DNA of 64,000 bases. It comes from Otis tarda (lineage: Eukaryota > Chordata > Aves > Otidiformes > Otididae). The notes under the pieces were generated by a model, which was given only the letters and a program-made list of their open reading frames with translations, did not search any database and had not been told where the DNA came from. The translations under genes and the position numbers were made by a program. Below are positions 63,236-64,000 of this stretch, piece after piece. Numbering within the stretch: the stretch's first letter is position 1; each line of letters starts with the position of its first letter. The DNA lies in assembly GCA_026413225.1 (NCBI GenBank), contig CM048557.1:20438871-20502870 (forward strand), given 5' to 3'.

Positions 63236-64000
63236 GTGAGTGACTAAGAGACTTTCCATGTCTGTTTACTGCATCGTTTCAGAAGAACCTATAATTAGGC
63301 AGTTGAGCTTATTGTAATAGCATACTAGAGCTGTTTCTGTAGTTCACATTTTTGTGAGTTGAACAGAAGTGTGTGTTTGCCAGCTCTGTTTCTGATTGCC
63401 TGGCAAGTGGTAATGTGATCATCAGCTGCCTCAGTTCTGCAAGGTTCCCTTCAAGCAGGTGGCAGAGTGCATCAGGTATTCCAGCCACTAGTGGAAGTCA
63501 GGTTTCAAATCATGCTGTCTTTTTACTGACTGAAGGGCCAGCTCTTGCAGACCCTTAGTTGCTCCTTCCCTTTGTTTCCATGCACAAGCATGGCATGTGC
63601 GATTGGTTTTCTTAATCCAGTGGGACTGATTTCTTGAGTTGGCTCGTTTTTTGATTCCAGGAATCCAGTAATGACACAAGAGCTTAAACCCAAGGAAGAT
63701 GTGAAGCTTGTACTTGGTGTCCCTTTAAAGCCATCCTGAAACTGTAGCCGTGATATTTTTGTGACTTTTCTGCCACTGACCTTGCTCAGTGATAGTGTCC
63801 TTTATAACAGGCTGAACGTGATGATTATTGGGACAGGAGGTACAGGGGCTAATACAGTAAAGGATTGTAATGGCCAAAAGAAAGTGTGAGAGATTAGGAT
63901 GTGTTTTTGTGGATTTGTACAGTATGATAAATGCAGGGTGTAATTTGGAGAGGTCATGGCTGTCTCTTGGAAGATGTGTAAGACAAGTTACAGGGTATTC
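63236..64000 (+). other. Intron or 3' part of the unidentified gene
   Basis: A further acceptor, TTGATTCCAG, ends at 63660; joined in phase it adds ESSNDTRA and a TAA at 63685-63687, which would close a 61-residue protein. This could equally be a chance acceptor within a longer intron. No poly(A) AATAAA follows in the window; GATAAA occurs at about 63927. Confidence 0.35.

Overview
The window is vertebrate nuclear DNA, almost certainly from a bird. Three fragments end in the CR1 retroposon tail (ATTCTATG/ATTCTGTG repeats with the 'GGTTGGAAGGGACC' or 'GGTTGGACCAGACGATC' body). Genes are spread over many small exons with GT-AG introns, promoters lie in CpG-rich islands, and the exons match vertebrate genes. 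No prokaryotic operons, CRISPR arrays or phage genes are present. The species cannot be fixed from the sequence alone.

Layout, left to right. (1) 1-9.4 kb: the 3' half of a TSPAN32 (PHEMX) orthologue on the + strand. Four coding exons cover the large extracellular loop and the fourth membrane helix and end at a TAG at 9009-9011; the 5' exons were not found and probably lie upstream. (2) 9.4-19.0 kb: intergenic DNA holding an 873-bp solo retroviral LTR (12737-13609) with intact TG...CA ends and a 5-bp target duplication, CCCAT. (3) 19.0-51.5 kb: a complete CD81 gene on the + strand, eight coding exons encoding 234 residues. It has a GC-box CpG-island promoter preceded by about 365 bp of nearly pure A/G sequence. 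Introns 1 and 2 are 11 and 12.4 kb. (4) 51.5-61 kb: AT-rich sequence that may be an extended CD81 3' UTR, then gene-poor DNA. (5) 61-64 kb: a second CpG island with three ZNF143/SBS-type promoter elements, followed by the first exons of a + strand gene I do not recognise.

TSPAN32 and CD81 are two tetraspanins in tandem, the same order and orientation as in the mammalian 11p15.5 region. CD81 organises membrane microdomains and partners immune receptors; TSPAN32 is a blood-cell tetraspanin. In mammals the next gene is TSSC4; no TSSC4-like reading frame was recognised before the CpG island at 61 kb.

No wholly new biological system is apparent. The items most worth following are the unidentified ZNF143-promoter gene, the polypurine tract against the CD81 promoter, the young-looking solo LTR between the two tetraspanins, and the bird-specific outer segment of the CD81 large loop.
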